A stretch of DNA of 64,000 nucleotides from Burkholderiales bacterium (GCA_016191525.1 JACPOK010000014.1:434001-498000); one strand, 5' to 3'. Shown: positions 48,885-57,815, counted from the stretch's first letter. Notes: generated from the sequence alone by a model not told the origin. Made by a program: numbers and translations.

Positions 48885-49917
48885 CCTGCTGGCGGCCGCG
48901 GCGGCCGCCAACGCGTGGCCGGTGTGTGCGCTGCCCGCCCGGACCCTGGCCTTTCCCCGCGACCACGGCTCGCACCCTGAGTTGCGCACCGAGTGGTGGT
49001 ACGTGACGGGCGAGGCGAAAAGCGGGGACCGGGAATTCGGCTTCCAGGTGACCTTCTTCCGCTCGCGGGTGGAAGGCACGCAGCAGATGGCGTCGAAGTT
49101 CGCGGCGAAGCAGCTGGTGTTCGCCCATGCCGCCGTCACCGATGTGGCCGGCAAAAAGTTGCTGCATGACCAGCGCATATCGCGCGAAGGCTTTGGCATC
49201 GCTGCCGCCGCCGAAACCGACGCCGACATCCGCCTGCGCGACTGGTCGCTGAAACGCCAAGGCGGCGCGTGGAAGGCTGCCGTGCCCGCCAACGGCTTCG
49301 CGCTGCAGCTGGCCTGCGCGCCGACGCAGCCGCTGCTGCTGCAGGGGCGGCAGGGCCTCTCGCGCAAGGGGCCCGATGAAAAACAGGCGAGCTATTACTA
49401 CAGCGAGCCGCAGCTGAAAGTCAGCGGCACGCTGGCGCTGGCCGGTGCCGCGCTGCCGGTGCAGGGCCGCGCCTGGCTGGACCACGAATGGAGCGCCGAG
49501 CTGCTGCACCCCGAGGCCGTGGGCTGGGACTGGATCGGCATGAACCTGGATGATGGCAGCGCCCTCACCGCCTTTCGCCTGCGGCGCAAGGACGGCAGCA
49601 CGCTGTGGGACGGCGGTTCGTTCCGCTCGCCCAAGGCGGGCCTGTACACCTTCAGCCCGGGCGAGGCGGTGTTCAGCCCGCAGCGGAACTGGAAGAGCGT
49701 GGTCTCCCAGGCCAGCTACCCGGTGGAATGGATCGTTCGCACGCCGGCCGATTTCTACACCGTGAAAGCCGTCATCGACAACCAGGAGCTGGACAGCCGC
49801 GCCTCCACCGGCGCCATCTACTGGGAGGGCCTGTCGGACCTGTTCGACAGCAACGGCAACAAGGTCGGGCGCGGCTACCTGGAGATGACCGGGTACTCGC
49901 AGGCGCTGCGGTTGTAA
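48871..49917 (+). CDS. AttH-like lipocalin-fold protein (CrtC-like)
   Basis: A 348-residue exported protein: short signal (MLRRSLLAAAAAANAWPVCA), then the two-lipocalin AttH/CrtC pattern PELRTEWWYVTG, GFQVTFFR, FAHAAVTD, YYYSEPQL, AWLDHEWS, DWIGMNLDDGS. AttH proteins work with AttEFG ABC systems of unknown cargo and are related to hydroxyneurosporene synthase. The matching ATPase lies at 38.5 kb and the permease at 44.6 kb. Confidence 0.88.
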   Translation: MLRRSLLAAAAAANAWPVCALPARTLAFPRDHGSHPELRTEWWYVTGEAKSGDREFGFQVTFFRSRVEGTQQMASKFAAKQLVFAHAAVTDVAGKKLLHDQRISREGFGIAAAAETDADIRLRDWSLKRQGGAWKAAVPANGFALQLACAPTQPLLLQGRQGLSRKGPDEKQASYYYSEPQLKVSGTLALAGAALPVQGRAWLDHEWSAELLHPEAVGWDWIGMNLDDGSALTAFRLRRKDGSTLWDGGSFRSPKAGLYTFSPGEAVFSPQRNWKSVVSQASYPVEWIVRTPADFYTVKAVIDNQELDSRASTGAIYWEGLSDLFDSNGNKVGRGYLEMTGYSQALRL

Positions 49918-49962
49918 CAAGACGCACGGCGATATGCTTGAGCTTCACGGGAGGTGGATCTC

Positions 49963-51123
49963 ATGATCAAGGACCTGATGAGCAAGGCGGAGTTCAAGAA
50001 GGCCACCGAGGTGGACTACAACCGCCGCTGGGCCTCAATGACGGCAATTGGCCGGGGCGTGGCCACCGCGCACGCGGCCAACGGCGCCGTGGAGCAGCAC
50101 AAGGCGCTGGTCACGCTGCTCAAGCTCACCTACACCTGGAAGCGCGAATACAAAACGCGAAACCCCACCAAGACCTGGCAGGCCTCGCGCCGCGCTGCGG
50201 GCGTGACGGGGCTGGAAACGCAGATCCGCCACCTGTTCGCCACCACCTTCCTGGAGCAGGACAACGCCTTCCGCGCGGCGCTGAACGCCAAGCTGGACCG
50301 CGCACGCGGCGTCATCTCCGGTATCTACGGCATCGGCCAGCACATTCCCGGCACCCTGCGCGGCGGCATGCGCACCCTGTCCAGCGAGGACTACATGTTC
50401 GAGTACCTGGAGCCGCAGCACCGGGGCAACGCCACGCAGATCAGCAACAAGTGGAAAGCCTCCACCGAAATGGTGTCGTTCGGCGAGTTCATCACCAACT
50501 CGGTGGCCAAGGACCCCGGCTTCCTCACCGACCTGGACAAGATGAACGGCAAGGTGCGGGTGGGGCTGGACGACCATGAGAAGTGGGTGCAGTACCTGGA
50601 CGCGGATGCGCGCAAGCCCTACGAGATCAAGGCCAAGGGCCTGAACCGCTTTGCCCGCGACATGGACGGCGGCGCCGATTTCCATACCGGCAACCACGAG
50701 TCCGAGCCCAAGCACAAGGGCTGGTCGATCTTCGTGATGGATGCGGGCAACTGCATCTACTCGCACAGCAAGGCGGTGAAGTACTTCCACCACTCCAGCT
50801 TTCTTTCGGGCTCGCCCACCAAGTCAGCCGGCACCCTGCGGGTGGACCGCGGCAAGATCACCCACGTCACCATGGCCAGCGGGCACTACGCGCCGGGCAA
50901 GGTGCAGGCGCTGGCGATCGCGCGGGTGCTGCTGGTGAAGTTCGCCGCGCACTCCGACAGCGCGCGGGCCCAGACCGAGCTGGGTACGGTGAAGCTGTGC
51001 CCCGATTTCGAGCAGAAGGATTTCTACAACGCGCTGGAATACCTGAAGGCCGGCGGCGACGTCACCGGCCTCGTAAAAACTGCGTTCCCGGCCAAGCTGG
51101 ACCCGATCGTGGCGCTGGCCTAG
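49963..51123 (+). CDS. Protein with a C-terminal IQM-like domain
   Basis: A 386-residue, mainly basic, probably cytoplasmic protein. ATG follows GGGAGGTGG. The N-terminal third is helical and holds a K-x-x-Y-K-T-R segment. Residues about 253-335 (KGWSIFVMDAGNCIYSH, FHHSSFLSGSPTKSAGTLRV, MASGHYAPGKVQ) share HSSFL-x-G and SGHY-x-P with the C-terminal domain of the plant calmodulin-binding IQM proteins, as I remember them. No bacterial function is known to me. It is the last gene of this plus-strand run. Confidence 0.75.
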   Translation: MIKDLMSKAEFKKATEVDYNRRWASMTAIGRGVATAHAANGAVEQHKALVTLLKLTYTWKREYKTRNPTKTWQASRRAAGVTGLETQIRHLFATTFLEQDNAFRAALNAKLDRARGVISGIYGIGQHIPGTLRGGMRTLSSEDYMFEYLEPQHRGNATQISNKWKASTEMVSFGEFITNSVAKDPGFLTDLDKMNGKVRVGLDDHEKWVQYLDADARKPYEIKAKGLNRFARDMDGGADFHTGNHESEPKHKGWSIFVMDAGNCIYSHSKAVKYFHHSSFLSGSPTKSAGTLRVDRGKITHVTMASGHYAPGKVQALAIARVLLVKFAAHSDSARAQTELGTVKLCPDFEQKDFYNALEYLKAGGDVTGLVKTAFPAKLDPIVALA

Positions 51124-51139
51124 CCGGTGCGAGCATCGC

Positions 51140-52708
51140 TCAGTGCGCGCCCGCGGCGGCTTCGGAGCCGCCCGCCGCCGCCGCGCTCTGCGGCCGGGTG
51201 ATCCACACCAGCGGAATCATCAGCAGGAACAGGCCCGCCGACACATAGAACAGGTCGTCGGCCGCCAGCATGAAGGCCTGCTGGTCGATCAGGCGGTTGA
51301 TCTGGAACAGCGCCTGCTCGCTGCTCAGGCCGGCGCTGTTGAAGCCGGCGATGGCCGCGTTGGCCGCGCCGTTGCCGCGGTTGATGTACTCCGACAGCTG
51401 CGCATGGTGCATGGCCGCGCGGCTTTCCCACAGCGTGGTGAAGATCGAGGTGCCGAAGGCGCCCGCGGTGATCCGCACGAAGTTGGACAGCCCCGAGGCT
51501 GCCGGCAGCCGCTGCGGCGGTATGCCCGACAGCGTGATGCCCACCAGCGGGATGAAGAAGAACGCCATGGCGACGCCCTGCACGATGGTGGGGACCATGA
51601 TGGTGAACAGGTCGGCCTGGGTGTTGAAGCGCGAGCGCATCCACAGCACCAGCGCGAACACGATGAAGGCGAACGTGGCGAAGTACCGCGGGTCCACTTT
51701 GCCGATGTTCTTGCCCACGATGGGCGCCAACACGATGGCCAGCAGCCCCACCGGCGCCATCACGAAGCCCGCATCGGTGGCGGTGTAGCCCATGAACTGC
51801 TGCAGCCACAGCGGCAGCAGCACCACGTTGCCGAAGAACAGGCCATAGCCGATGGAGGTGGCCAGCGTGCCGGCCCAGAAGTTGCGCCGCAGGAACAGGT
51901 GCAGGTCGACCACCGGGTGCTTGTCGGTGAATTCCCAGATGACGAAGAACGCCAGCCCCACGGCCGCCACCACGCCCAGCGTGACCACGATGGGCGACTG
52001 GAACCAGTCGTGCTCCTTGCCGATGTCCAGCATGATCTGCAGCGAGCCGATCCACAGCACCAGCAGCGCCAGCCCCATGGAATCGATGGGCACCTTGTGC
52101 ACCTGGCTCTCGCGCTTGCGGTACAGCGCCAGCACCGCGAACACGGTGGCGATGCCTACCGGGATGTTGATGAAGAAGATCCAGGGCCAGGAGATGTTGT
52201 CGGTGATCCAGCCGCCCAGCAGCGGCCCCATGACGGGCGCGACCAGCGTGGTCATGGACCACATGGCCATGGCCGTGCCCGCCAGTATCCGCGGGTAACT
52301 TGAAAGCAGCAGCGTCTGCGACAGCGGGATGATGGGCCCGGCCACGAAACCCTGCAGCGCGCGGAAGATGATCAGCGTGGTCATGTTCGGCGCCAGGCCG
52401 CACAGCCAGGAAGCGATCACGAACAGGATGAGGCTGGTGATGAACATGCGCACCTGGCCGAAGCGCTGCGACAGCCAGCCGGTGAGCGGCACCGCGATGG
52501 CGTTGGCCACGGCGAAACTGGTGATGACCCAGGTGCCCTGGTTGGGGCTGACGGACAGGTCGCCCGCGATGGCGGGCAGCGACACGTTGGCGATGGAGGT
52601 GTCCAGCACGATCATGAAGGTCGCGGCGGACAGCGCCAGGGTGCCCAGCGCGCGCGCCTTGCCTTCCAGCGGCGGCTGGGCGATGTAGGCGGGAGGAGCG
52701 GAGGCCAT
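51140..52708 (-). CDS. emrB: DHA2-family multidrug efflux MFS transporter (EmrB type)
   Basis: A 522-residue 14-helix major facilitator. EmrB marks are LDTSIANVSLPAIAGDL, GWLSQRFGQVRMF, ALQGFVAGPIIPLSQ and WPWIFFINIPVG. It is the inner-membrane pump of a tripartite system with the EmrA adaptor and NodT-type outer-membrane factor encoded just upstream. Start follows five bases after the emrA stop. Export of hydrophobic acids or uncouplers is typical for the family. Confidence 0.93.
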   Translation of the reverse strand: MASAPPAYIAQPPLEGKARALGTLALSAATFMIVLDTSIANVSLPAIAGDLSVSPNQGTWVITSFAVANAIAVPLTGWLSQRFGQVRMFITSLILFVIASWLCGLAPNMTTLIIFRALQGFVAGPIIPLSQTLLLSSYPRILAGTAMAMWSMTTLVAPVMGPLLGGWITDNISWPWIFFINIPVGIATVFAVLALYRKRESQVHKVPIDSMGLALLVLWIGSLQIMLDIGKEHDWFQSPIVVTLGVVAAVGLAFFVIWEFTDKHPVVDLHLFLRRNFWAGTLATSIGYGLFFGNVVLLPLWLQQFMGYTATDAGFVMAPVGLLAIVLAPIVGKNIGKVDPRYFATFAFIVFALVLWMRSRFNTQADLFTIMVPTIVQGVAMAFFFIPLVGITLSGIPPQRLPAASGLSNFVRITAGAFGTSIFTTLWESRAAMHHAQLSEYINRGNGAANAAIAGFNSAGLSSEQALFQINRLIDQQAFMLAADDLFYVSAGLFLLMIPLVWITRPQSAAAAGGSEAAAGAH

Positions 52709-52713
52709 CGCGT

Positions 52714-54000
52714 TCAGCGGGTGACAGTGCCGTTGGCCTGGGCCACGGCGGGCTTGCCCCCGACCGGGGCGCCGCTGCCCTGCGCGACGTTGCGCGCGCG
52801 ACCGCCGTTGGCGATGATCACGCGGCGCACTTCCTCGTCGGCGCCGCGGTCCAGCGCGCTGAACACCTCGGTCTGCGCGGCCACCGGCTTGATGGAGCCG
52901 TCGGCCAGCATGCGCCCGTCCTTGCCGGCCACGTCGATCGACACGTCCATCGACAGGCCCACGCGCAGCGGACTGGCGGCCAGCTGCTTCGCGTCCAGCG
53001 CGATCCGCACGGGAACGCGCTGCACCACCTTGATCCAGTTGCCGGTGGCGTTCTGCGCCGGCAGCAGCGCGAACGCCGCGCCGGTGCCCACGCCCAGGCC
53101 GGCGACCGAGCCCTTGTATTCCACCTTCTTGCCGTACACGTCGGCCGTCAGCGTGACGGGCTGCCCTATGCGGATGTTGCGCAGCTGCGCTTCCTTGAAG
53201 TTGGCATCGACCCACAGCTGGTTGAGCGGGATCACCGACATCATCGGCGTGCCGGCGGCCACGCGCTGGCCCAGCTGCACGGTGCGCTTGGCCACGTAGC
53301 CGTCCACCGGCGCCAGCAGCGCCGAACGCTGCGAGGCCAGCCAGGCCTCACGCACCTTGGCGCCCGCGGCCTGCACGCTGGGGTGCTGCTCGATGCTGGT
53401 GCCTTCGGTCATGGCCTGGTTGCTCACCAGCTGCTCGCGCGCCGCTTCCACGCCTGCCTGCGCGGCGGCCATGGCGCTCTTCGCGTTGGCCAGCTGCGAT
53501 TGCGCGTGGTTCAGCTCTTCGCGCGACACCGCGCCGTTGCCCACCAGCGACTGGCGCCGGTTCAGGTCGTCGTTGGCGCGGGCGATTTCGCTTTGCGCCC
53601 TGGCCACGTCGGACTGGCGCAGCGACACCTGCGCTGACAGCGCGCCGTTGTTGGCGTACAGCGTGCGCACCTGGCGCACCGTCTGCGCCAGGTTGGCTTC
53701 GGCCTGGTCCAGCGCAACCCTGGCATCAGCCGGGTCGAGCTTGACCAGCGGCTGGCCGGCCTTCACGAAGTCGGTGTCGTCGGCCAGGATGGCCATCACG
53801 GTGCCGCCGATCTGCGGGGTGATCTGGACCACGTTGCCCTGCACGTAGGCGTTGTCGGTGGTTTCGTAGTGGCTGGCGACGAAGTATTCGTACGCGCCCC
53901 AGCCGATGCCGGCGACGATGACCACGCTGGCGAGGATGGTGAGGCCCTTCTTGCGGGCGGAGTTGCCGGCGGGCGCGGCGGGGGCTTGTTGTTCGCTCAT
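52714..54000 (-). CDS. emrA: EmrA-type membrane-fusion (adaptor) protein
   Basis: A 428-residue HlyD/EmrA adaptor with one N-terminal transmembrane helix (about residues 17-37), a biotinyl-lipoyl half (FVASHYETTDNAYVQGNVVQITPQI), a long coiled coil (residues ~100-200) and a beta-barrel part (RTVQLGQRVAAGTPMMSVIP). A Gly/Ala-rich C-terminal tail follows. It bridges the EmrB pump and the outer-membrane channel. It is second in the marR-nodT-emrA-emrB operon. Confidence 0.93.
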   Translation of the reverse strand: MSEQQAPAAPAGNSARKKGLTILASVVIVAGIGWGAYEYFVASHYETTDNAYVQGNVVQITPQIGGTVMAILADDTDFVKAGQPLVKLDPADARVALDQAEANLAQTVRQVRTLYANNGALSAQVSLRQSDVARAQSEIARANDDLNRRQSLVGNGAVSREELNHAQSQLANAKSAMAAAQAGVEAAREQLVSNQAMTEGTSIEQHPSVQAAGAKVREAWLASQRSALLAPVDGYVAKRTVQLGQRVAAGTPMMSVIPLNQLWVDANFKEAQLRNIRIGQPVTLTADVYGKKVEYKGSVAGLGVGTGAAFALLPAQNATGNWIKVVQRVPVRIALDAKQLAASPLRVGLSMDVSIDVAGKDGRMLADGSIKPVAAQTEVFSALDRGADEEVRRVIIANGGRARNVAQGSGAPVGGKPAVAQANGTVTR

Positions 54001-54023
54001 GGTGTTTCTTCCTGCTTGTCTTC

Positions 54024-55448
54024 TTACTTTTGGGCGGCCGTCACGGCGTCGGCACGCCAGCCTCCGCCGAGGGCGCGAATGAGGGCCACCTGCGTGTCCA
54101 GGGCGCGAGCGGCCAGGTCCACGCCCAGGCGGCGCTGGGCCAGCACCGCGGTTTCGGCGGTGAGCACGTTGAGGTAATTGCCCAGGCCCGCCTGGTAGCG
54201 CTGCAGCGCGATCTGGTAGGCCGATTCGGCGGCTTCCTGCGCCTGCCGCTGCTCGGCCTGCTGGCGCGTGATGGACTGGCCGGAGGCGAGCTGGTCGGCC
54301 ACCTCATGGATGGCGTCGATGACGGCGGCGTTATAGCTTTCCACCGCCGCGTCGTAGTCGGCCGTCTTGCCGCGCAGGTTGGCGCGCAGCCGGCCCGCTT
54401 CAAAGATCGGCAGGCGGATGGCCGGGCCCACGCCCCACTGCTGGCTGCCGCTGTCCAGCAGACGGCCCAGGCCGATGCTGGACAGGCCGGCGAAGGCCAC
54501 CAGGTTGATGTTGGGATAGAACTGCGCCTTGGCGTTCTTGATGTCGTAGCCGGCGGCTTCCACGCGCCAGCGCGCGGCGGCCACATCGGCCCGCTGGCCC
54601 AGCAGGTCGGCCGGAATGGCAGCCGGGCTTGCTACGGTTTTGATAGCCGCGATAGCAGGCGGGGTGCGGGCTACATCGGTATTTGGCTGCCCAACCAGGG
54701 CGGCGAGCGCGTTCTTCGCGAGCGCGGACTGCTCCTTCAGCGCCTCAATCTGCTGGCGTGCCTCGGGCAGGCCGCCTTCGCTCTGGCGCAGCTCCAGCCG
54801 CGTGTCCAGGCCGGCGTTGACGCGGTCGCGCACCAGGCGCAGCGATTCTTCGCGCTGGGCCAGCGTGCGGCCGGCCACCGCCAATTGGTCGTTGACGCGC
54901 GCCAGTTGCAGGTAGCTGCGCACCACATTGCTGGCCAGCAGGATGCGCGCGGCATCGGTGTCGGCCTGCGCGGCGCGCGCCGCGCCCAGCGCCGTGTCGA
55001 GCGCCGCGCGGTTCTTGCCGAAGAAGTCCAGTTCCCAGCTGGCGCCCAGCTGCAGCGCGCCGCTGTCCTTAATGGAACCGGCCAGCGGCGGCGGCACCGC
55101 GCCGTTCTGCGTGTAGCGCTGGCGAGTGATGTCCAGCGAGCCGTTGATTTGCGGCAGCAAGGCGGCGTCGGCCACTTCACTCACGGCTTGCGCGCGCGCC
55201 AGCCGCGCCTGCGCGATGCGCAGGTTGGGGTTGCCGGCCAGCGCCTGGTCCACCAGGCGGCTGAGCTGCTCGTCGCCGAAGCCGCGCCACCACTGGGCAT
55301 CGACCGCGGGCGAGGCACCGGCGGCCAGGTTGAGCGAGCCGGCGTCACGCAACTGCGCCTGGGTGTTGATGCCCGACATGTCGGCGCAGCCGGCCAGGGC
55401 CAGCGCCAGCAGCAGCGCCGTCGGGCGCAGGAAGTTCTTACTTGTCAT
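54024..55448 (-). CDS. NodT-family outer-membrane efflux lipoprotein
   Basis: A 474-residue outer-membrane factor of the TolC/OprM type. Lipobox ALALAGC at about residue 21, then two OEP repeats (PNLRIAQARLARAQA, RVNAGLDTRLELRQSEG, YPNINLVAFAG, YQAGLGNYLNVLTAE). It provides the exit duct for EmrAB. Part of the middle (AIAAIKTVA) is encoded by a divergent copy of the in-gene element. Its start overlaps the marR-like gene by 11 bp. Confidence 0.92.
   Translation of the reverse strand: MTSKNFLRPTALLLALALAGCADMSGINTQAQLRDAGSLNLAAGASPAVDAQWWRGFGDEQLSRLVDQALAGNPNLRIAQARLARAQAVSEVADAALLPQINGSLDITRQRYTQNGAVPPPLAGSIKDSGALQLGASWELDFFGKNRAALDTALGAARAAQADTDAARILLASNVVRSYLQLARVNDQLAVAGRTLAQREESLRLVRDRVNAGLDTRLELRQSEGGLPEARQQIEALKEQSALAKNALAALVGQPNTDVARTPPAIAAIKTVASPAAIPADLLGQRADVAAARWRVEAAGYDIKNAKAQFYPNINLVAFAGLSSIGLGRLLDSGSQQWGVGPAIRLPIFEAGRLRANLRGKTADYDAAVESYNAAVIDAIHEVADQLASGQSITRQQAEQRQAQEAAESAYQIALQRYQAGLGNYLNVLTAETAVLAQRRLGVDLAARALDTQVALIRALGGGWRADAVTAAQK
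54629..54689 (-). repeat. Dispersed in-gene element, copy 5 (nodT gene, divergent)
   Basis: In gene sense (minus strand): CAGCCAAATACCG block, then the core GCTAT-CAAAACC-GTAGC (plus coordinates 54631-54647). The core spacing is exact but the left part is only loosely similar to the other copies. It reads in the same frame as the others (A-I-K-T-V-A). Confidence 0.55.
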
Positions 55449-55947
55449 TCTTTTCCCTTTCGGCCTGGATGGACTGCGCGTTGGCCAGGATGCGGCGCAG
55501 CATGCCTTTGAGTGTTTGCCATTCGTCCTGGCTGAAGCCCTGCAGGTGGGCGTTCTGCACGCCGCACAGGATGGCGGGAATCCGCTTGGCGGCCGTGCGG
55601 CCTTCGGGCGTGAGTTCGAGGTTGACCACGCGCCGGTCTTCCGAGGAGCGCACCCGCTTGAGCAGGCCCTTGGTCTCCAGCCGGTCCAGCGTGCGCGTCA
55701 TGGCGCCCGCGTCCAGCTGGCATTCGCGCGCCAGCTCGGCCACGGTGGAGGCCGAGCCCATGTACAGCTTGAGCAGCGGCACCCACTGCGCGTTGGTCAG
55801 GCCGCTGGGCTCCAGCTCGACCTCGACCTCCGCCGAAACGGTGTTGAGGATCTTGCGCATCAGGTAGCCGACGCTTTCCTCGGGCCGGTAGTTGCCGGGC
55901 TCGTAGAAGCGCTGCGGCGGGGGCGGTGACGGGGTCTTGGCGGCCAT
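55438..55947 (-). CDS. MarR-family transcriptional regulator (EmrR type)
   Basis: A 169-residue winged-helix regulator. The DNA-binding part includes LTNAQWVPLLKLYMG, STVAELARECQLDAGAMTRTLDRLETKGLLKRVRSSEDRRVVNLELT. It probably represses the downstream nodT-emrAB genes and is released by a ligand, as EmrR does. A consensus promoter overlaps a palindrome upstream and seems to make the mRNA leaderless (see the promoter entry). An ATG five codons upstream is in frame but lies within the -10 region. Confidence 0.92.
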   Translation of the reverse strand: MAAKTPSPPPPQRFYEPGNYRPEESVGYLMRKILNTVSAEVEVELEPSGLTNAQWVPLLKLYMGSASTVAELARECQLDAGAMTRTLDRLETKGLLKRVRSSEDRRVVNLELTPEGRTAAKRIPAILCGVQNAHLQGFSQDEWQTLKGMLRRILANAQSIQAEREKNDK

Positions 55948-55953
55948 GGCGAA

Positions 55954-55982
55954 ATAATACATGCCTAGGCAAATATTGTCAA
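55954..55982 (-). promoter_or_regulatory. Sigma-70 promoter of the marR-emr operon, predicted leaderless
   Basis: On the minus strand: -35 TTGACA (55982-55977), 17-nt spacer, -10 TATTAT (55959-55954), then TTCGCC and the ATG. The predicted +1 coincides with the A of ATG at 55947. No Shine-Dalgarno sequence exists. Confidence 0.75.
55962..55971. promoter_or_regulatory. Palindromic operator TGCCTAGGCA within the promoter spacer
   Basis: A perfect 10-bp palindrome between -35 and -10. A MarR dimer bound here would block RNA polymerase, giving autorepression. The site also lies 48-57 bp upstream of the divergent ABC exporter start. Confidence 0.65.
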
Positions 55983-56018
55983 GGCTGTCTTTGCACTCAA
56001 CAACATTACACTTGGGCC

Positions 56019-57809
56019 ATGGCATCCCTCCCCTCTTCCTCCACCGCGCCCGCCAAGGGCTCGCCCCGCTCCCTGTCGGGCCTGGTGCCCTTCCTCAAGC
56101 CCTACCGCGGCCGGATCACCCTCGCGGCGATCTTCCTGGTGCTGGCGGCCATGGCCACGCTGGTGTTTCCGCTGGCCTTGCGCGGGCTGATCGACGGCGG
56201 GCTTTCGACCGCCGACAAGGGCACGCAGGTGCTGGCGCTGCGCGAGCATTTCGTGGAGCTGTTCGGCGTGGCGGTGGCGCTGGGCTTTTTCTCGGCCGCG
56301 CGGTTTTACACGGTGAGCTGGCTGGGCGAGCGCGTCACGGCCGACCTGCGCAACGCGGTGTACGCGCATGTGCTGCGGCAAAGCCCCGAGTTCTTCGAAA
56401 CCGCGCAGACCGGCGAAGTGCTGTCGCGGCTGACCACCGACACCACGCTGGTGCAGACGGTGGTGGGCTCGTCGCTCAGCGTGGGGCTGCGCAACCTGGT
56501 GATGGGCACCGGCGCGATGGGCATGCTGGTGTGGACCAACCCCTACGTGATGACGCAGGTGCTGGGCATCCTGGTAGTGGTAGTGCTGCCCAGCGTATGG
56601 TTCGGCCGGCGGGTGCGCAAGCTTTCGCGCGCCAGCCAGGACCGCGTGGCCGATTCCAGCGCCATCGCGGCGGAGGTGCTGGGCGCCATCCCGGTGGTGC
56701 AGAGCTACACGGCCGAGGCGCGCGAGGCCGCGCGCTTCGATGCCTCCACCACCAATGCCTTCGACACCGCCGTGCGCCGCACCCGCGCCCGCGCGGTGCT
56801 GATCGTCTTCATCATCATCGCCACCAGCGCGGCGCTGCTTTGGGGCCTGTACCAGGGCACGCAGGCCGTGCTGGCGGGCAAGATCACCGCCGGCCACCTG
56901 GGGCAGACGGTGGTGTACGTGATCATGCTGGCGGGCTCGGTGGGCGTGCTCAGCGAGGTGTACGGCGACCTGCTGCGCGCCGCCGGCGCGACCGAGCGCC
57001 TGATGGAGCTGCTGGACTCGCGCTCGCCCGTGGTTTCACCGGAGAATCCGGCTGCAGCGCGCGCCACGCAAGCAGGGAGCGCTATCGAAATGGTAGCAGT
57101 GACGTTCAACTACCCGTCCCGCCCGGCCACGCCGGCGCTGCGCGAATTCAACCTGGAAGTGGCGCCGGGCGAAACGGTGGCGCTGGTCGGCCCCAGCGGC
57201 GCGGGCAAGAGCACGGTGTTCCAGCTGCTGCTGCGCTTTTACGATCCGGCGCAAGGCGACATCCGGCTGGACGGCGTGCCCACGCGCGAGCTGTCGCTGC
57301 ATGACCTGCGCCAGCGCATCGGCATCGTGCCGCAGGACGCGGTGGTGTTCTCCACCAGCGCGATGGAAAATATTCGCTACGGCAAGCCCGGGGCCAGCGA
57401 CGCCGAGGTGGTGGCCGCCGCCACGGCGGCGTTCGCGCACGACTTCCTCACTGCCCTGCCGGAAGGCTATGACACCTTTTTGGGCGAGCGGGGCGTGCGC
57501 CTGTCAGGCGGCCAGCGCCAGCGCATCGCGATCGCGCGAGCCATCCTGAAGAACCCGCCGCTGCTGCTGCTGGACGAAGCCACCAGCGCGCTGGACGCGG
57601 AGAGCGAGCGCATGGTGCAGGCGGCGCTGGAGTCGGCGATGCAGGGCCGCACAACGCTGGTGATCGCCCACCGCCTGGCCACCGTGCAGAAGGCCGACCG
57701 CATCATCGTGCTGGACCACGGCCGCATCGTGGAGCAAGGCACGCACGAGACGCTGATGGCGGTGAACGGTGTTTATGCGCGGCTGGCGGCGCTGCAGTTC
57801 ATGGACTGA
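56019..57809 (+). CDS. ABC exporter, fused membrane and ATPase domains (MsbA/LmrA type)
   Basis: A 596-residue half-transporter: six-helix exporter domain (about residues 30-320) and ATPase domain with Walker A GPSGAGKST, Q-loop VPQDAVVF, signature LSGGQRQR, Walker B LLLLDEATSALD and H-loop IAHRL. Likely exports lipids or drugs as a homodimer. It diverges from marR and may share its operator. No Shine-Dalgarno is seen; TACACT (56007-56012) ends six bases before the ATG, so a leaderless transcript is possible. An in-gene element copy encodes the linker before the ATPase domain. Confidence 0.92.
   Translation: MASLPSSSTAPAKGSPRSLSGLVPFLKPYRGRITLAAIFLVLAAMATLVFPLALRGLIDGGLSTADKGTQVLALREHFVELFGVAVALGFFSAARFYTVSWLGERVTADLRNAVYAHVLRQSPEFFETAQTGEVLSRLTTDTTLVQTVVGSSLSVGLRNLVMGTGAMGMLVWTNPYVMTQVLGILVVVVLPSVWFGRRVRKLSRASQDRVADSSAIAAEVLGAIPVVQSYTAEAREAARFDASTTNAFDTAVRRTRARAVLIVFIIIATSAALLWGLYQGTQAVLAGKITAGHLGQTVVYVIMLAGSVGVLSEVYGDLLRAAGATERLMELLDSRSPVVSPENPAAARATQAGSAIEMVAVTFNYPSRPATPALREFNLEVAPGETVALVGPSGAGKSTVFQLLLRFYDPAQGDIRLDGVPTRELSLHDLRQRIGIVPQDAVVFSTSAMENIRYGKPGASDAEVVAAATAAFAHDFLTALPEGYDTFLGERGVRLSGGQRQRIAIARAILKNPPLLLLDEATSALDAESERMVQAALESAMQGRTTLVIAHRLATVQKADRIIVLDHGRIVEQGTHETLMAVNGVYARLAALQFMD
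57038..57099 (+). repeat. Dispersed ~62-bp in-gene element, copy 6 (ABC exporter)
   Basis: CACCGGAGAATCCGGCTGCAG and GCGCGCGCCACGC, then the core GCTAT-CGAAATG-GTAGC (57081-57097). It is in frame and in sense with the host, encoding the linker between the membrane and ATPase domains (PENPAAARATQ, AIEMVAV). Confidence 0.8.
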
Positions 57810-57815
57810 GCACTC

